64,000 nucleotides of DNA, from positions 15,550,255-15,614,254 of the forward strand of contig CM068317.1 in the NCBI GenBank assembly GCA_034766995.1, read 5' to 3'. Origin of the DNA: Acanthacorydalis orientalis. Taxonomy: Eukaryota > Arthropoda > Insecta > Megaloptera > Corydalidae. A program made the translations under genes and the position numbers. Of this stretch, positions 47,050 to 58,456 are shown one piece after another; the first letter of the stretch is position 1, and each line of letters starts with the position of its first letter. The notes beneath the pieces are model-generated. The model saw nothing but the letters and a program-made list of their open reading frames with translations, did no database searches and was not told the DNA's origin.

Positions 47050-48830
47050 GGTTCTCCCTATCTGTCTCCCAGCATGGGAACGATCTCGGTCCATCTCTTC
47101 CATTCATCTCCTGCATGGTGCTTCCTCACCGTCTACCATGTTGCTCCTTATATCTTACATAAATAGTTCTTAGTCTCACTCTTCGTCTTCTTCCTTGGGG
47201 TCTCGATTCTAAACATTTGCTCACTTTACTTTCCTCTTTTGATCTACATATCCATACAACTTCAAGTGCCTCTCGTCCATAATATCTTTCATAGCCCGTA
47301 CCTCCAATCTTTCCTTAATCCTCTCAGTTTTTATGCAGTCTCTTCTTGTTTTCCCTGCTACTCATCATAAGAACTTCACTTCCGCTACCGCAATGCGTTG
47401 TGTGTGCTTATAAAGTGTCGTCCAGCTCTCTGCTCCATATAAGATTGTTGATAGGAACACTGACATACATCTGCAACTTGGTCTTCTTCTTTATCTATTA
47501 TTTTCCTATCACTCTTTAACTAAGCTGGTAGTAAATTATGTTGCCATTCTTAACCCTGCTCAGTACTTCCTGATCGATCCTCCCATCCTTGCTAATTTTA
47601 ACTTGAGGTAGTCATATTCTACAACTTCCTCTAGCGTCTGATTAGTGCATGTTATATGCAAATCTCGATCCTCATCTCTTCCTATTCTCATTGCCTTTCT
47701 CTTATTTGTATTCATTTTCATTTCTTTTCGTTTAAGATGCTCGTATTTTAAGCTTCACTCTATACCATTCGTAGCAAATCCTCTACTTATTCCGCTATAA
47801 AAACGACATCATCAACATACGAGATAAAGGTCGATAAGGTTATGTTCAACACAGGCTGCATATTCCAGTAACCGACAATTACTCTGGTTGGTTCTTCTTT
47901 TACAAATTTTATGAATTTGATCCATAAATATTATAAAGAGAAGTGGAGTTAGACTGCCTCCTTGTTTGACGCCCTATTCGATGTTTCAATAATCAGGTAT
48001 CTTTCAATTTAGACGTACGCTTTTTTTAGATTTCTATAAACGGATTTAATGGCTTTAAGGAGTTTGATCGGTATTCCATTGGCTTCTAGCGCTTTTTCAT
48101 ATCCCCCTTCTGTGTACTGAATCAAACTCCGCCTTCATATCTATGAAAACTAGATACATACTTCTTTCATAGTCCCAAACCTTCTCAATAATAATTCTCA
48201 GGGTGAAAATGTGGTCTTGAATCTGCCTACCTGAACGATACGCTGCCTGTTCCTCCTCTAAATTCCTTTGTATCAGGTTTTAAACTCTTCTCTCTAGGAT
48301 CCTGGTGTATACTTTGTAAATTTCCTGAGATAAGTAAATGGGCCTATAACTGTCACATTATCACTAGTTTCCCTTCTTGTGGATAACGACAATAATATTA
48401 TTTTCCCATTCTTTTGAGATTTTTTCAGTATTCCAAACCTGTTGAAATAGATTCATTAATGTCTAGACCAGCATTTCTTCTCCATACCCGCATAATTCAG
48501 AAGCTGTTTGATCTTCTCCGGCAGCTTTTCCTTATTTTATAGATGTAATTGTATCCTCCACTTCGTCTCTGCTTATGATGTATGAATTATCTTCAACTTC
48601 TTTATCCTCTTCTCCTTCTTCTTAGTCCCTCACATTTGCTCTGCCTTCCTCTTCTTGCTTCTCTTCACTTACTTGATTTTTTTTCTTTGTAATTCTTCCA
48701 GACTTTCAATATTTATCTATTTTCAGTTTTTAATATTCTCTATCATCCTTTATACTCCTGACATGCTTGCTTCGTTTCTTTCTGAGTGATTATTGTTCCC
48801 CTCAATTTTCTCTTATATAAAGATTAATAA
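47050..48830 (-). pseudogene. RTE-like non-LTR retrotransposon, reverse transcriptase and C-terminus
   Basis: Minus-strand pieces in order: the linker before the polymerase (48540-48830), WNTEKISKEWENNIIVVIHK (start of the reverse transcriptase fingers), RILERRV, NLEEEQAAYRSGRQIQDHIF, TLRIIIEKVWDYERSMYLVF and IDMKAEFDSVHRRG (first catalytic Asp region, normally FIDMKAAFD), ALEANGIPIKLLKAIKSVYR, the active-site box FISYVDDVVFIAE near 47800, EDRSGSTEQG-like thumb region, and a C-terminal arginine-rich LESRPQGRRRRVRLRT near 47200 with MQEMNGRDGPRSFPCWETDR just after. Many stops. The endonuclease part is missing, so it is 5' truncated at about 48830. Confidence 0.82.
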
Positions 48831-49320
48831 TTTTCATAAATTTTAAACGTATAATGTGTACTCACAAAGATCAAATACTAACAAAGTCATGCGTGTTTAT
48901 TTCTTAAACCCATTACTCCTTCTTTTTTTAAAGAACAGCTTCCTAATTGAATCCTTACTTGAAACCACATCAAATCAGGTCTGATAAAATGTGATCAGAT
49001 TTGTTACTGGAAAATTCTATAAATAGAATTCTTCCACAGGCAATTCTCTTACAAACTTTTAGTTTTGTCATTAATTTATGGAGTACTAGAATATTATGGT
49101 TGAATTTTAAAATAATTTTATAGCTTTCCTTATTTTTTCATAAAGTTAACAAAATGAAAAATTTAATATGTTGAAATCGTAAACTTTTACATCAAATCTA
49201 AAAATTTATGGCTATTAAAATTATATTGTTCAAATTAATACTGTTTCAATTAATTTGAAGAGTCCGATGTATTTGAAAACGTATCACAAGTATTAATACC
49301 TGAAAAATGTTTTGTATATA
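48831..49320. other. intergenic, no gene seen
   Basis: AT-rich; nothing recognisable. Confidence 0.55.
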
Positions 49321-49533
49321 TAAGGATGATTTAATTCAGGCTTCTATATGGAAGTATTAAAAGGGACTGCAGCGGTTAAGAAAACTCATGTTATTTTTTA
49401 TGCAGTATTTTCAAGTTCAATCCAATACTAAAATACAATTGAACTAAAATACTAAATGGGGGATAGCATGTGTAATTTAATTTTTGCGTTATTTTTTAAT
49501 AATTTCATATGAAAGCCTAATTTGAATCACTTA
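49321..49533. mobile_element. rosa-derived MITE, about 210 bp
   Basis: Left end AAGGATGATTTAATTCAGGC and the inverse of the right end (AAGTGATTCAAATTAGGCTT) match the terminal repeats of the rosa-type element at 30777-32067. The inner right half also matches that element's 3' part (ACTAAAATACTAA, GCGTTATTTT). Confidence 0.7.
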
Positions 49534-50019
49534 TATAAACATTCATATAATTCTCATCGAACATAATTTTAAATTTCACTTAAAAAAGATATCAACCTAT
49601 TACAATTTAGTTAAATGAAGAATTGAGGAAAATGCAAAAATACATTAGATAAGATAAATCAAAACCAGGACATATTTTATAAATTTAAGAAAATGGCCAT
49701 CATAGTTCACCAATCAATGGCCAATCAGCACTCTATTAACAACAATTTTGTGTGACAAAAAATGTTCAATAATTAAAAATTAATTGTTCATACCCAAACA
49801 CTAAAGTAAAAAATAACTTTCACTCCCTGAGAATTGTAGCATCGCCATAAAAACGAAAGTAAGCAAAAATTAAAAAAAATAATAATAATTATGATTGAAT
49901 ATTTAGATCAAAAATGACATGATTCCATTATATCGTCCAAAAAAATTAATTGTATAATTCGATAATTGTTTAGAATTTTTATTTTCTTATATAACTGAAA
50001 ATGTTTTTAATATGAACTT
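49534..50019. other. intergenic, no gene seen
   Basis: AT-rich; nothing recognisable. Confidence 0.55.
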
Positions 50020-50479
50020 TTAACCTATTAGCTGTGTATGACGAACATAATCGTCATAAATGGCATTTTTTTATATTATCAGGAGTATACTCGTTAGACG
50101 AAAAAAATAATTACCATTCGCTATGTAAATTAAAATTTTAGTGAAAACAAACATATTAGTAAATTTCAGAAATTTTAGAAATTTTAGAATATTTTGAAAC
50201 TAGAACAAAATGATATCATTTTTTACAATAATGTGCTTTTTCTTGTTTTTTTTAATATGAAAATTATGAAGGTTTAAGTTTTTTAAATAATATCAATGAA
50301 TTTGAGCAATAATGTTATTGATTTTTCAAAAAAATCAGATACCATTCTATTACAATTTAATTCAATATTACAGCAGCTGCATTTACTTTGTTTGACGAGT
50401 AAACTCGTCATCCCTTCATTTTTGGCGACACAATGTAGGTACACACTTTTAAAATAGAGCTTCACAGCTAACATGTTAA
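50020..50479. mobile_element. piggyBac-type MITE, TTAA ends
   Basis: TTAA at both ends (50020-50023 and 50476-50479), followed inward by CCTATTAGCTGTG on the left and CATGTTAGCTGTG (inverse) on the right. Subterminal GACGA/TCGTC motifs occur on both sides (ATGACGAACATAATCGTCAT, GACGAGTAAACTCGTC). About 460 bp, non-coding. Confidence 0.7.
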
Positions 50480-51036
50480 AAGTATATAAAAAAATACACA
50501 TGAAACCATCTGTGAGAGTTATTAAACAACTCTACTTTTATCACTTTAAAAAGTATTTTTTTTAAATGTATGAGTACTTTAGCATATATAAAGTTTTTAG
50601 TACATTAAGTCATATTGATATTAAAAATTATGGTTTAAGATATTGTGACTAGAAAAAAAACGAAATAAATCTTAGAATATAATCTTTCAAACAGAGTATT
50701 TATTTTTTGAAATGAAATTTTATCAGAAATACCATCATATTGTGAATACTTAATAACTAAGTGGTTAAGTCAGAATAAATAAGGCATCTATTATTTATGA
50801 TAATCCTACAAAAAACTCTAAAATCGATTTGAATTAGTGACATCCACAATTTCCAGTAAAAAAACAAGGAAAAGAAATATTGTCATCAAATATAAATATA
50901 TATAAATGTTAGTGCTAGTGCAGGTTGCACTTAAATGCCCAATTGATAAAAATAAACATACGAGTATATCCACGTATAACACAAAAGTGCGCTACGCCAT
51001 TTGCAGAACAAAAGCAAATTCATGTAGAAAAAAGTA
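50480..51036. other. intergenic, no gene seen
   Basis: AT-rich; nothing recognisable. Confidence 0.55.
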
Positions 51037-52261
51037 TTAGGTTGGTATGAAAATAATTGCGGTTTTTGTTTTCTGAATTCTAACTTTTATTTTTTTCAAT
51101 GAAAGTGTCATTTCATCGTGTTCATGTTAATATTATTTTAAAGTACATTTTTAGTTTGTATTTTGGTAGCATCAACTTTAATTTTCTTATTGATTTTGCT
51201 TCAAATTGCACTATTAAATTGAAGAGGGAAAAAAAACTTTGTATGAGTTCAAAATGGGTGGTAAGGCAGTAAACACTGCACGTAATCTAAACGATGCTTT
51301 TGGAGTGGTACTTTTAAGGAACGTATGGTGCAACGGTGGTTTCAAAATTTTCTAATGGGAACGAGAGCCTTGAAGATGAAGAAGCTCGCGGGTGCCCTTC
51401 AGTTCATAACGACTAACTGAAGGCGTTAGTTAAATCAAAAAAACGCACAACAATTCAAGAACTTGCACAAAATTTAGGCGTTAGTCATTCAACTTTCTTG
51501 ACCACTTAAAACAATAAGTAAAATCAAAAAAACTTTACAAATGGGTGCCGCGCGAATTTCCATTACGAAGTTTGTTCTACGTTTCTTTTATGCAACAGAA
51601 ACGATCTATTTTTCGATCGTATTGTAACTTGAGTTGACGAAAAGTGCATCATTTACAACAACTGAAAGCAGTCAACACAATAATTGGACAAAAATGAAGC
51701 CCCAAAGCATTTCTCGAAACCGAAATTACACCAAAAGAAAATACTAGAGACTCTTTGTTGGTCTGGGCTCGATATAATTCACAACAATTTTTTGAATCCA
51801 AGCGAAACTATTACAGCTGAGAGTTATTGTCAAGAAATCGACAAAAAGCACCAAAAACTCCAACGTCTGGTCCCCGTACTGATCAATCAAAAAAGACGAA
51901 TCTTGCTGCACGACCACACGTCGTACGATTGACCCTCCAAAAATTGAATAAATTAGACTGTGAAACATTACCTCATCCACCATACTCACCAGAAATGTCA
52001 CCAACAGATTATCACTTGTTTAAGTATTTCAACAATTCTTTAAGGGTTAGGTTTTCAACAGCCAAGCAGCTGCTGAAAATGCATTTCGAGACTTTATCAA
52101 CTCTGGAATTTTACACCACTGGAGTAAAAATACTGGTAATTAATTAGCAAAAATGTTTCGATTCCTAATGATGCCTATTTCGATTAATAAAGTTAATTAT
52201 TAGCTGAGAAAAATGTATATGAATTTGAAAGCCATTTTATATTATTTTTCTACCAATATGA
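51037..52261 (+). mobile_element. full-length cecropia-type mariner with TA duplication
   Basis: Starts TTAGGTTGGTATGAAAATAA and ends TTATTTTTCTACCAATATGA, with TA outside both ends (51035-51036, 52262-52263). About 1225 bp. It is the most complete plus-strand copy and can serve as the local reference for the short derivatives. Confidence 0.87.
51225..52185 (+). pseudogene. mariner transposase pseudogene (cecropia type)
   Basis: Decayed helix-turn-helix half, a lost first catalytic block (VL*LELTKSA in place of VTCDEKW), then a good stretch from 51684: LDKNEAPKHFSKPKLHQKKI, ETLCWSGLDIIHNNFLNPSE, TITAESYCQEIDKKHQKLQR, RRILLHDHTSYD (second catalytic Asp). In the next frame: LDCETLPHPPYSPEMSPTDY, HLFKYFNNSLRVRFSTAKQL (third Asp present). 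Separate frames overlap at 51827-51932, so at least one frameshift divides the second and third catalytic residues. Confidence 0.82.
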
Positions 52262-52529
52262 TACTATTATTCACCATATAATGTTGATTTTTATCTAAAT
52301 AGTAAAAAATATTTTCAATTATTTTATAAACATTGAAAACGTCGCATAGTCTTTGCCGTTCCACTGTGCAGCCTTTATAATTTACTCTTTTGTAATAAAT
52401 ATTTTAGTATTATTTACGTTTTTATATCTATTATATTCTTTCTGATCTAAAATATTCTAAAGATGAGTTGAATTCCTTCAAATACGAACTTTGATCAAAG
52501 GGGCTAAATAGAAAATCGACGCATAGCGT
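52262..52529. other. short unique stretch
   Basis: AT-rich, nothing recognisable. Confidence 0.5.
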
Positions 52530-52990
52530 ACGATATTACACATATAGTACAGACGTACGCCACTGCCAGAGTACTCGATGAATCACACGAGCACACGCCA
52601 TGGAAAACATAGCTGTAGTAATAGTAAAGTCCGAGGAACGGTGTTATATTCGTCAGCGAGGCTGCTCCCCGCTAATCGCGTCAGTGTGCGTTTTCTTTCA
52701 CTTTCAGCGACAATGGTGGGGCACCAGCGACCGCGGCGATATCCACGGCCTGTTCCGTTCGCGTACGGGGCCGGCTCTGGCGGGCCGTTGGGCCGACAAC
52801 GACGGCGACCGAAATCTGTGACACAACGACACAGCGGACCGTTCGAGTCAGTTATCGTTTAACCGTTTACCGGTCGAGTAGCACGCATATCGGCTCGCGA
52901 CTAGGATTCACGTGCCGCACGCGACTGTCGCGTACTGAGTCACCCCGTGCATCGAACGCCGGATTCAATAAACAAATCGGTCAGTTGTGA
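52530..52990. promoter_or_regulatory. CG-rich island, candidate promoter and first exon
   Basis: This is the most GC- and CpG-rich part of the window (for example CCGCGGCGATATCCACGG and GCGTACGGGGCCGGCTCTGG). It contains two matches to the arthropod initiator, TCAGTT at 52848-52853 and TCAGTTG at 52981-52987. It is not transposon-like, and the open frames inside look like products of base composition. Lying 5.5 kb before the coding exon at 58457, on the same strand as the initiators, it could be the promoter and untranslated first exon of that gene. That link is inference. Confidence 0.4.
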
Positions 52991-53407
52991 ATTCGTCTCT
53001 TTTTTTAAAAAAAACTCTCGTGACAGTAAAAATAAGAATCGTCGAAGGAAGGATCGTCAGTTCAAATCCCAAAAAAAATTCAATAAATAAATAAAATCTA
53101 ATCGATAAACGATTGTGACTGCTACAGTTTAACAGTTTCGTCTCTTTCTTCGCCAATTTGAACAAATACGTTTTCTTCAAAACGCGTGGTATATACTCAT
53201 TATAATAACTAAACAGTTTACTTTCTCGCGGTTCATCGGTTTCACTTTTGCTTTCGAACATTTACATTCTTTGTTGGTCACTTTTTTGGCACACAACAAT
53301 AATCATTATCATCGAAGCCATCCTCGCATTAATAACCACATTAATTATGTATATGCATGTGTGTGTTTTTCATTTTCTTCTCTCTTTTTTGACAAGGTGA
53401 AGGTGGC

Positions 53408-53410
<3 letters not shown>
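52991..53410. other. possible 5' untranslated/first-intron sequence
   Basis: Less AT-rich than average up to about 53280, with no convincing frame. Confidence 0.35.

Positions 53411-53456
<46 letters not shown>
53411..53456. repeat. (TA)n microsatellite
   Basis: TA tract. Confidence 0.95.
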
Positions 53457-53457
<1 letters not shown>

Positions 53458-53645
53458 AATCTAATGACACACATTCGAAGGTGTATTTTGCACGTAGTGT
53501 TGTTTTTGACGTTTATTCTAGTTAAATAACCAGTACAAGTATATTAATGGGGTCACAAAATCGAATTTCGGTCGTAATTTTAGAAAACAGTGCAAATGTG
53601 TTGTGCAAAGACTTTAACTGTCAATAAAATTATATTTTTTATACC

Positions 53646-53649
<4 letters not shown>

Positions 53650-53691
<42 letters not shown>

Positions 53692-54079
53692 CGAATACTA
53701 GCTAATTAAAAAAAATAAAATATACATTGTAAGAAGTGTATTTAACTAATAAAAACAATATCCGGATATTATTTCGACTATTCAAATTTCTTGACTTCTG
53801 CTGATTCGGTTCTTTTTTTCTAATATTCATATCGTTTGCATCAATTAAATTATTTTTATGTAGATTGGTTTATAAAATTCCATTTTCCATTTTCTTTTAT
53901 AACAATTTAAAATTAGATGGTTTTGTGAAATTTGCTCATTGATCAGTGAATTAAAACGTTAATTATACATAAGCAGTATAGACTATATACTGTTATTTGT
54001 TCATATTTAAATCTAATAAAGAAATAGAACCAAAATATGTTTAGTGATAATAAAATGATTTACATGTAAATACTTTTCA

Positions 54080-54121
<42 letters not shown>

Positions 54122-54591
54122 TTTGTATGTAATTTAGCGAAGGTTAGCTAATTAAAAAAAAGATACATTGTAAGAAGTGTATTTAACTAATAAAAACCGT
54201 ATATGAATATTATTTCGACTATTCAAATTTCTTGTCTTCTACTGATGCGGTTCTTTTTTTGTTATATTAATATTTTTTGCATCAGTTAGAATATTTTTAT
54301 ATACATTGATGATTGAAATTCCGTTTTCCATTAATTCTTTTCTAACAATTTAAAATTACATGATATCGTGAAATTTGCTCATTGATCAGTGAATTGGAAC
54401 TTTAATTACACATAAGCAGTGTCATTATTATTTAAAGTTCGATATTGTATTTCAAATTAAATAACCTATATACTGTTATTTGTTCATATTTAAATCTAAT
54501 GCAGAAACGGAACAAAAATATGTTCAGTGATAATAAAATGATTTACATTTAAATACTTTTCAGTGTATATATATATATATGTATATATGTA

Positions 54592-54679
<88 letters not shown>

Positions 54680-55195
54680 CATGCATGTATGTAATTTAGT
54701 AAAGGTTAGGTTAATTAAAAAATATACATTGTAAGAAGTGTATTTAACTAATAAAAACCGTATATAAATATTATTTCGACTATTCTAGTTCCTTCTACTG
54801 ATGCAGTTCTTTTTTGTTATATTAACACTTTTTGCATTAGTTAGAATATTTTTATATAGATTGGTGATTGAAAAACCGTTTTTCATTTTTTCTTCTATAA
54901 TATTTTAAAATTACATGATATTTTGAAATTTACTAATTGATCAGTGAATTAAAACATTATATTTACATAAGGAATGTCATTATTATTATATAAAGTTCGA
55001 TGTTGTATTTTAAATTAAATGATCTATATACTGTTTGTTTATTTTTAAATCTTGTACAGAAACTGAACAAAAAATTAAATTCGTTTAGTGTTAATAGAAT
55101 GGTTTTAATTTAAATACTTTTGAGTATATATATATATATATACATACATATATATATATATATATATACATATATATGTATATATATATACACTC
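53650..55195. repeat. three tandem copies of a 450-560 bp unit with TA tracts
   Basis: Each unit carries ACATTGTAAGAAGTGTATTT (53727, 54162 and 54725 approximately), AACTAATAAAAAC, ATTATTTCGACTATTC, TCTACTGATGCGGTTCTTTT-like text, GATCAGTGAATT, TATACTGTT and AAATACTTTTCAGT-like text before a TA tract. Units two and three also share an extra piece (AAAGTTCGATRTTGTATTT) not present in the first. The TA tracts differ in length between units. Confidence 0.85.
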
Positions 55196-55721
55196 ATTAA
55201 TAAAATAATAGTGTGCATTAATACAACTAATGATTCCAAATTAAAAATAAATATTTAAAATACTCCATAGGTTTTCTATTTATTAGTTATACTTAACTAT
55301 TTTCAAATTATCTCTTTTCATTTTATTTCATTAAATAATATTGGCACTCAAAGCTTTACTGAAATTAAATATTACTAAGCAAATATATAATTGTTTTCTT
55401 TTCAATGATAGAAAATAAAATAATATTTAACTAAACCCAGTGAAAAAATATTTGTTTTTAAATACAAAATAAATAGTAGAGAATTTCATGAACGATCAGT
55501 TCTGATTAATTTAAAAACTATATTTACAATTCGCATAATTAAATAAATATTTTGTTCTCGGGAACTAAAAAAGAAACGACTATAATTATATGTTAATTCT
55601 AATGGTATATCGTTATTAATTATTATTTTAAAAAGAAGAAAGTCTTCGCTAGTAATGAAACGTTTACGAACGTCAATAAATTTGAAAATATCATTACAGT
55701 TTCTTAACTTAATGATGTGTG

Positions 55722-55787
<66 letters not shown>

Positions 55788-56218
55788 CATATATTTATTG
55801 TATATAAGTACATGTATAATACAATTTACATATCATTTAGACGCTAAATAACGAATTAATTTTAATTGCCAGTTAAACTTTTCTACGTCATTCCCTTTCT
55901 TTTATTATTGATATCTTTTACTCTTAACTTATTTTTTTTATCGCTAAATTCATTTCAAAAAAAAATGAAAATATATTCTTATTGGGTAATAATAATTTTT
56001 GTCTGTTTTTAATTCGAAATCCTAGTTAATTTCCTATTTCACTTATATGTTTTTATTTAACCTCGTCTAAAAAGTAGTCATGTAAAAAATTTTAATATTG
56101 ACAAAAATTATATTTTAGTATATTTTAAATAATTTGAAATATAAATAATAATGTATTTATATGATAAAATAATATTTTTTCATTACAATATATAAACTTT
56201 TTTTCTTGAACTCTTTAT
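55196..56218. other. intergenic/intronic, no gene seen
   Basis: AT-rich, with a (TA)n tract at 55727-55800. Confidence 0.55.
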
Positions 56219-56647
56219 TAACCCCTTGGTATACAAAGACGTCTCTGATAAGTCATATGTTTCGTATTCCATTGTAATCATTGATGTCTCTTAGACGTAC
56301 AAATTTAATTCACTTTATTACAGCTACAAAGACAATATTAGAATGAAAGTATTATATATATTCAGTGTTAAAGTGTGAACCATAGAAACAAACCCTGCAA
56401 CATGTTTTTTTTTTTAAATTTGTACAAAAGTGATAGTGAAACCCAAATAGGCTATTCGAGTAAGGGCACATTTTTCTGAACATATACCTTCCACTAGTAA
56501 AAAGCAACATCCTGCAAAGAGATGTCACGTGTGCTTAAATAAAATATAACTCAATAGAAGATGCGAAACGACTTGTCATTGAAAGAAATGTCAAATACAT
56601 CTACATTTACCACAATGTTTCCAAATATTTCATACTCTACAGGAGTA
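56219..56647 (+). pseudogene. piggyBac-like relic: left end and C-terminal Cys-rich domain
   Basis: A TTAACCCCTTGGTATACAAA start near 56219 has the form of a piggyBac end. From 56506 one frame reads KKQHPAKRCHVCLNK, RRCETTCH, KKCQIHLHLPQCFQIFHTLQ, which matches the Cys-rich C-terminal zinc-binding tail of piggyBac transposases (CxxC, later C and CFxxFH). Stops interrupt it. The catalytic domain between the two pieces is missing, so this is an internal-deletion relic. The right end is not visible. Confidence 0.6.
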
Positions 56648-56719
56648 TTGAATTATTGTTTCATTTGTTATCTAATTATTTTTTATTAATTTTATTAACT
56701 TTGGTTATTAGCATTAAAT

Positions 56720-56765
<46 letters not shown>

Positions 56766-57069
56766 ATGTATAAATATTATTTTCTTTGTTAAGCTTACAC
56801 AAATGTTAAACTGAAAAATAAATAGTATTTTTTGGTTATATCGAATTTCAATTAATTCATATTTTAAAGGATTAAATAGAATAATTTTTATGTTTGACAA
56901 ATTAAAGTAACACTCCATTTTCTCATCCTTAAAAATATAATTTTCTATTTAATAATCTCCCATATTTTCTAATCATAAATTAGAAGCATATTGTATTCAT
57001 GATCAACTTGTTTAGTGTATCAGAAACTTTCATTTTCTGGAAGATAACAAATTATATTCTTAAGAAATA
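56648..57069. other. intergenic/intronic with (TA)n
   Basis: AT-rich; TA tract at 56724-56762. Confidence 0.55.
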
Positions 57070-57687
57070 CTTAACTCATTAAACGCCATTACACAAAATC
57101 GTAGGAGTTTTCTAGAACGCTTAACATGGTTTGGTTCTAGGTCGCTTCTAATTAATTTGGTGTTAAAAAGAAAAAAAATGAAAATTTTGGTTTTACACTG
57201 TGAGATGTTTTGTATACGCAACAGCGGTGACTAATTTTAGCATTATCAAAGTAAAAAATTTCAAACGTGAATAAAAACTTGTTTGTTTTAAATTTTAAAT
57301 TCATTTATTTCTTTAAAATCCGAATCCAACGCCGTGATAGTTGTTGGAACACTTCAAATAGAGAAAAATGTTGTACTTTTTACATATATATATATATATA
57401 TATACATATAAATATATATATATATATATATATGTACATATATATATATATATATATACATATAAATATATATATATATATATGGTCAGGCTCTTGCAAA
57501 GTCTAAATCTATTCCGTTTTTTCCTCACTTTCACAAAAATCGAAAAAAATAATAATGTAGATCTATTGCTATTGAATTATTGTTTTCTGTTAAATAAAAA
57601 AGTTTTGAAAGAAATATATTTTTATTGGAGAAAAAAATTTCAAAAATTAATGTTGCGTATACGCAACAGCAGCGCTTAATGGGTTAA
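57070..57687. mobile_element. piggyBac-type MITE, TTAA ends
   Basis: TTAA at 57070-57073 and 57684-57687. Left end reads TTAACTCATTAAACGCC, the inverse of the right end TTAACCCATTAAGCGCTGCT. The motif GTATACGCAACAGC occurs near both ends (57211 and 57658), and the right one forms an 18-base palindrome, TGTTGCGTATACGCAACA. About 618 bp, with a compound TA tract inside (57385-57482). Confidence 0.75.
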
Positions 57688-58123
57688 GAAGTTAAAAATA
57701 AACTAACGTAGAGTATTTTGAATAACAAAATTTGTTTTAAATCGATATTAGATATTTATGATTTTTTTTATTAAATTTTGAATATTATTAACAATAATTA
57801 TTGAAAATTATTAATAAATGTGTACAAAATTCTAGAAATATTTTACTTTTACTCAATAAGCAAATAATATTTTGACATTCTCTACTAACGATTAAAATCA
57901 GAATATTTATTAAACAGAGTTTTTTAAGCGAACCTACTACTTTCGTAAACTGTTAGATTTCTTATTCATATATTCATTTTTTCAGTCGATAGTTTGTTTT
58001 AATCATTATCACGGTGATAGAAATATGCATTTCGATTTGTACTAAATAAATTGTATGTCATTGCTCTATCTTTATGTAATTCATTATTTGTTCAAATTGA
58101 CAAATTGTCGTTTAATATTTCAG
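57688..58123. other. intron or intergenic sequence upstream of the exon
   Basis: AT-rich. It ends in a good acceptor, TTTAATATTTCAG, with the last G at 58123. Confidence 0.45.
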
Positions 58124-58456
58124 ACGTGGATGTGAATTCGTTTCGTCACAATAAATTTTCTAGTTTTAGTGAGTAATTGCAAAAAAATAGGAATTTTTAA
58201 ATACCATTATGAAGGATTTAAATACAGTTGACTGGAAACATTAAATATACAATATAAAAAACCGAGCTTTTCATCTGAAGTTTGTTAGTAAGCAACTGAA
58301 ATTAATCGTGAGTTCAATCTACCAAGTGAAAATTACAGTTTTTTTATGAAAATTCGATGTGTAGTTAAGTGAAAAACAACTATAGTTCTCTGACTGTATA
58401 GACGTGAAATATCGTTTTATTTTAATGATTTAGAAAAACTAATAGACTCTATCGAA
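58124..58456 (+). other. probable 5' untranslated part of the exon
   Basis: Between the acceptor-like TTTAATATTTCAG and the start codon. Contains several upstream ATGs with short frames (for example near 58130 and 58210) and an in-frame stop about 65 bases before the start. A TATAAAA at 58253-58259 could instead mark a promoter; I cannot decide between the two from sequence. Confidence 0.35.

Noticed and set aside
52578..52862. 94-codon Arg/Pro-rich frame in the CG-rich island
   Set aside because: A second frame is open over the same bases and the composition explains both; better read as promoter or untranslated sequence.
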